Shown here: positions 6,416 through 7,671 of the stretch, piece by piece | How positions within the stretch are numbered: position 1 is the stretch's first letter | Layout: each line of letters begins with the position of its first letter | Assembly: GCA_017502065.1 (NCBI GenBank) | Contig: JAFVVU010000019.1 | Coordinates: 1 to 7,671, forward strand | Length of the DNA stretch: 7,671 nucleotides | Reading direction: 5' to 3' | Source: Clostridia bacterium | Lineage (GTDB): Bacteria > Bacillota > Clostridia > RUG12999 | The notes under the pieces: generated by a model | Seen by the model: the letters and a program-made list of their open reading frames with translations, nothing else | What the model was told of the DNA's origin: nothing | The model's database searches: none | Made by a program: the position numbers and the translations under genes

Positions 6416-6961
6416 ATGAACACAAGAAAAATAACAACAGGAGCTTTAATGGTAGCGGTAGCGACGGTACTGTCAATGATTCCGCTTATCCGCCTGCCGC
6501 AAGAGGGGACAGTAACCCTTGCGTCAATGGCGCCGATAATACTGTTTTCGTTTTCGGCAAACCTCAAATATTCGCTGATAACATCATTTGTATATTCACT
6601 TATACAAATGATGCTTGGCGGAATCGCGCCGCCGGCAGAAAACTTTTTGTCGTATATGGCAGTAATTCTGCTTGATTATGTTATTGCATTTACGGTACTT
6701 GGCTTTGCCGGAAGCATAAAACGAAGATTTAAAAATAAATACATAGGTGCAGGCGTGGGCACAGTTAGTGTCACACTTGCAAGATTTATGTGCCATTTCA
6801 TGTCGGGAATACTCATCTGGAGTGTATACGCACCGGAAGGACAGTCGGCGGCGATTTATTCGCTTATATATAATGGTTCATATATGTCGATTGAAATTGT
6901 AATAACAACAATTGTTTCAGTTCTTCTTTCAAATCAGCTTGATAAATCCCTGAATATGTGA
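6416..6961 (+). CDS. thiT: ECF-type thiamine transporter substrate-binding subunit ThiT
   Basis: Membrane S-component of an energy-coupling factor transporter. It captures thiamine with high affinity and delivers it for import when docked on a shared EcfT-EcfA-EcfA' module, which must be encoded elsewhere. It is 181 residues, with about six hydrophobic segments (roughly 7-24, 36-48, 53-70, 79-98, 110-134, 155-172). The N-terminal MNTRKITTGALMVAVATVLSMIP start is typical of the family. The thiamine-site residues described for Lactococcus ThiT have counterparts here: H127, G131 and W135 in CHFMSGILIWSVYAPEG, and Y148 and N153 in YSLIYNGSYM; D87 may replace the acidic Glu. The upstream TPP riboswitch independently supports the substrate. 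The ATG at 6416 is preferred; the ribosome binding site is weak (GTGG, 6407-6410), and an in-frame GTG at 6407 is a less likely alternative. An upstream TTG at 6371 is rejected because it lies inside the terminator. Confidence 0.97.
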   Translation: MNTRKITTGALMVAVATVLSMIPLIRLPQEGTVTLASMAPIILFSFSANLKYSLITSFVYSLIQMMLGGIAPPAENFLSYMAVILLDYVIAFTVLGFAGSIKRRFKNKYIGAGVGTVSVTLARFMCHFMSGILIWSVYAPEGQSAAIYSLIYNGSYMSIEIVITTIVSVLLSNQLDKSLNM

Positions 6962-6967
6962 TATACT
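6939..6967 (+). promoter_or_regulatory. Promoter of the flavodiiron gene inside the end of thiT
   Basis: TTGATA (6939-6944, 5/6) and TATACT (6962-6967, 5/6) are spaced 17 bp apart, with TG at 6959-6960 forming an extended -10. The -35 lies in thiT codons and the TG is part of its TGA stop. Transcription would start near 6974, giving a leader of about 24 bases. The downstream gene can therefore be expressed when the riboswitch shuts thiT off. Confidence 0.75.
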
Positions 6968-6997
6968 ATATGCATATTTGAAATTTGGGGTGTTTTT

Positions 6998-7671
6998 ATG
7001 AAAGTAACAGAAAAAATAGCATATATAGGCGTAAATGACAGGGAAATTGACCTTTTTGAAGGACAGTATGTTGTTACGAACGGAATGGCGTATAATTCCT
7101 ATGTGATTTGCGATGAAAAAATTGCCGTTTGTGATACGGTGGATAAAAATTTTGGTGATGAGTGGTTTGCTAATATAGAAAATACCCTGCAGGGAAAAGA
7201 GCCTGATTTTCTTATTGTTCACCACATGGAACCCGACCATTCCGCAAACATTGATAAATTTATGGAAAAATATAAATCTGCTACAGTTGTTGCAACGGCA
7301 AAAGCTTTTACAATGATGAAACAGTTTTTCGGCACAGATTATGCTGAAAGACAGATTGTTGTGGGCGAGGGGGATACACTTTCACTCGGCGAAAGTGAAC
7401 TTACATTTGTAACAGCACCAATGGTACACTGGCCGGAGGTTATGCTCAGCTATGAAAAATCTTCAAAAACTCTGTTTTCGGCAGATGCATTCGGTAAATT
7501 TGGAGCAATGGATGCCGAAGAAGAATGGGATTGCGAAGCAAGAAGATACTATATCGGTATCGTAGGAAAATACGGTGCTCAGGTACAGGCACTTCTCAAA
7601 AAAGCGGCAGGACTTGATATTGCAAGAATTTGTCCTCTTCACGGACCGGTACTTTCGGACAACCTTTCACA
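6998..7671 (+). CDS. fprA: Flavodiiron protein, FprA/A-type flavoprotein (3' truncated)
   Basis: Cytosolic flavodiiron protein that reduces O2 to water and/or NO to N2O, protecting anaerobes from oxidative or nitrosative stress. The frame is open to the right edge; 224 codons are visible, covering most of the N-terminal metallo-beta-lactamase-like domain. All seven di-iron ligands are present: H76, E78, D80 and H81 in HHMEPDHS, H144 in PMVHWPE, D163 in SADAFG, and H215 in CPLHGPVL. The bridging aspartate and complete ligand set separate it from ordinary zinc beta-lactamase-fold hydrolases. The C-terminal FMN-binding flavodoxin domain, and any rubredoxin or reductase extension, would lie beyond the window, so the exact subclass cannot be decided. 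The start ATG has GGGGTG 5 bases upstream (6987-6992) and fits the family N-terminus (tIAYIGVNDREIDLFEGQY). A promoter in the thiT 3' end suggests independent transcription. The symbol follows clostridial usage. Confidence 0.94.
   Translation, partial: MKVTEKIAYIGVNDREIDLFEGQYVVTNGMAYNSYVICDEKIAVCDTVDKNFGDEWFANIENTLQGKEPDFLIVHHMEPDHSANIDKFMEKYKSATVVATAKAFTMMKQFFGTDYAERQIVVGEGDTLSLGESELTFVTAPMVHWPEVMLSYEKSSKTLFSADAFGKFGAMDAEEEWDCEARRYYIGIVGKYGAQVQALLKKAAGLDIARICPLHGPVLSDNLS

Noticed and set aside
6929..7240. 103-codon minus-strand frame across the thiT-fprA junction
   Set aside because: It runs antisense to the flavodiiron metal-binding motif region and across the promoter; nothing supports translation.

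Overview
The window looks like a piece of a chromosome from an anaerobic, low-to-mid GC Clostridia-type Firmicute, probably gut-associated. The support is the rpsO-pnp pair with Firmicute-like proteins, a TPP riboswitch with a terminator-type expression platform in front of a ThiT-family thiamine transporter, a flavodiiron protein typical of anaerobes, near-consensus sigma-A promoters (two with an extended -10 TG), and strong AGGAGG-like ribosome binding sites. This assignment is inferred from gene content and sequence style, not from a database match.

Left part (1-3622): two genes that look concerned with carbohydrate. The first is the 3' part of a large, probably secreted multi-module protein. 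It has three beta-sandwich (carbohydrate-binding-like) modules, a five-bladed beta-propeller glycosidase-like core, the beta domain normally attached to that core, and a short C-terminal beta module. Its 5' end lies outside the window. The second, with its own strong extended -10 promoter, encodes a 264-residue cytosolic protein of a TIM-barrel-like family whose function I do not know.

Middle (3618-6251): the rpsO-pnp unit (ribosomal protein S15 and polynucleotide phosphorylase). A near-perfect promoter with an A/T-tract upstream element drives it. The rpsO leader can fold into a long hairpin. The 143-base gap between the genes holds a GC-rich hairpin after rpsO and then a 15-bp stem with a single bulged G just upstream of pnp. 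These are candidate sites for S15 and PNPase/RNase control.

Right part (6252-7671): a TPP riboswitch, an 11-bp intrinsic terminator and thiT form a thiamine-repressed uptake unit. A 10-bp antiterminator pairing between the riboswitch core and the terminator can be read directly. A promoter embedded in the last codons of thiT then drives a flavodiiron protein (FprA type) that runs off the right edge. All seven of its di-iron ligands are present, and its flavodoxin domain is outside the window.

No transposons, CRISPR arrays, tRNAs or rRNAs were seen, and no gene-free stretch exceeds about 165 bases. I see no clear new multi-gene system. The most open questions are the two left-hand proteins and the RNA structures around rpsO-pnp.
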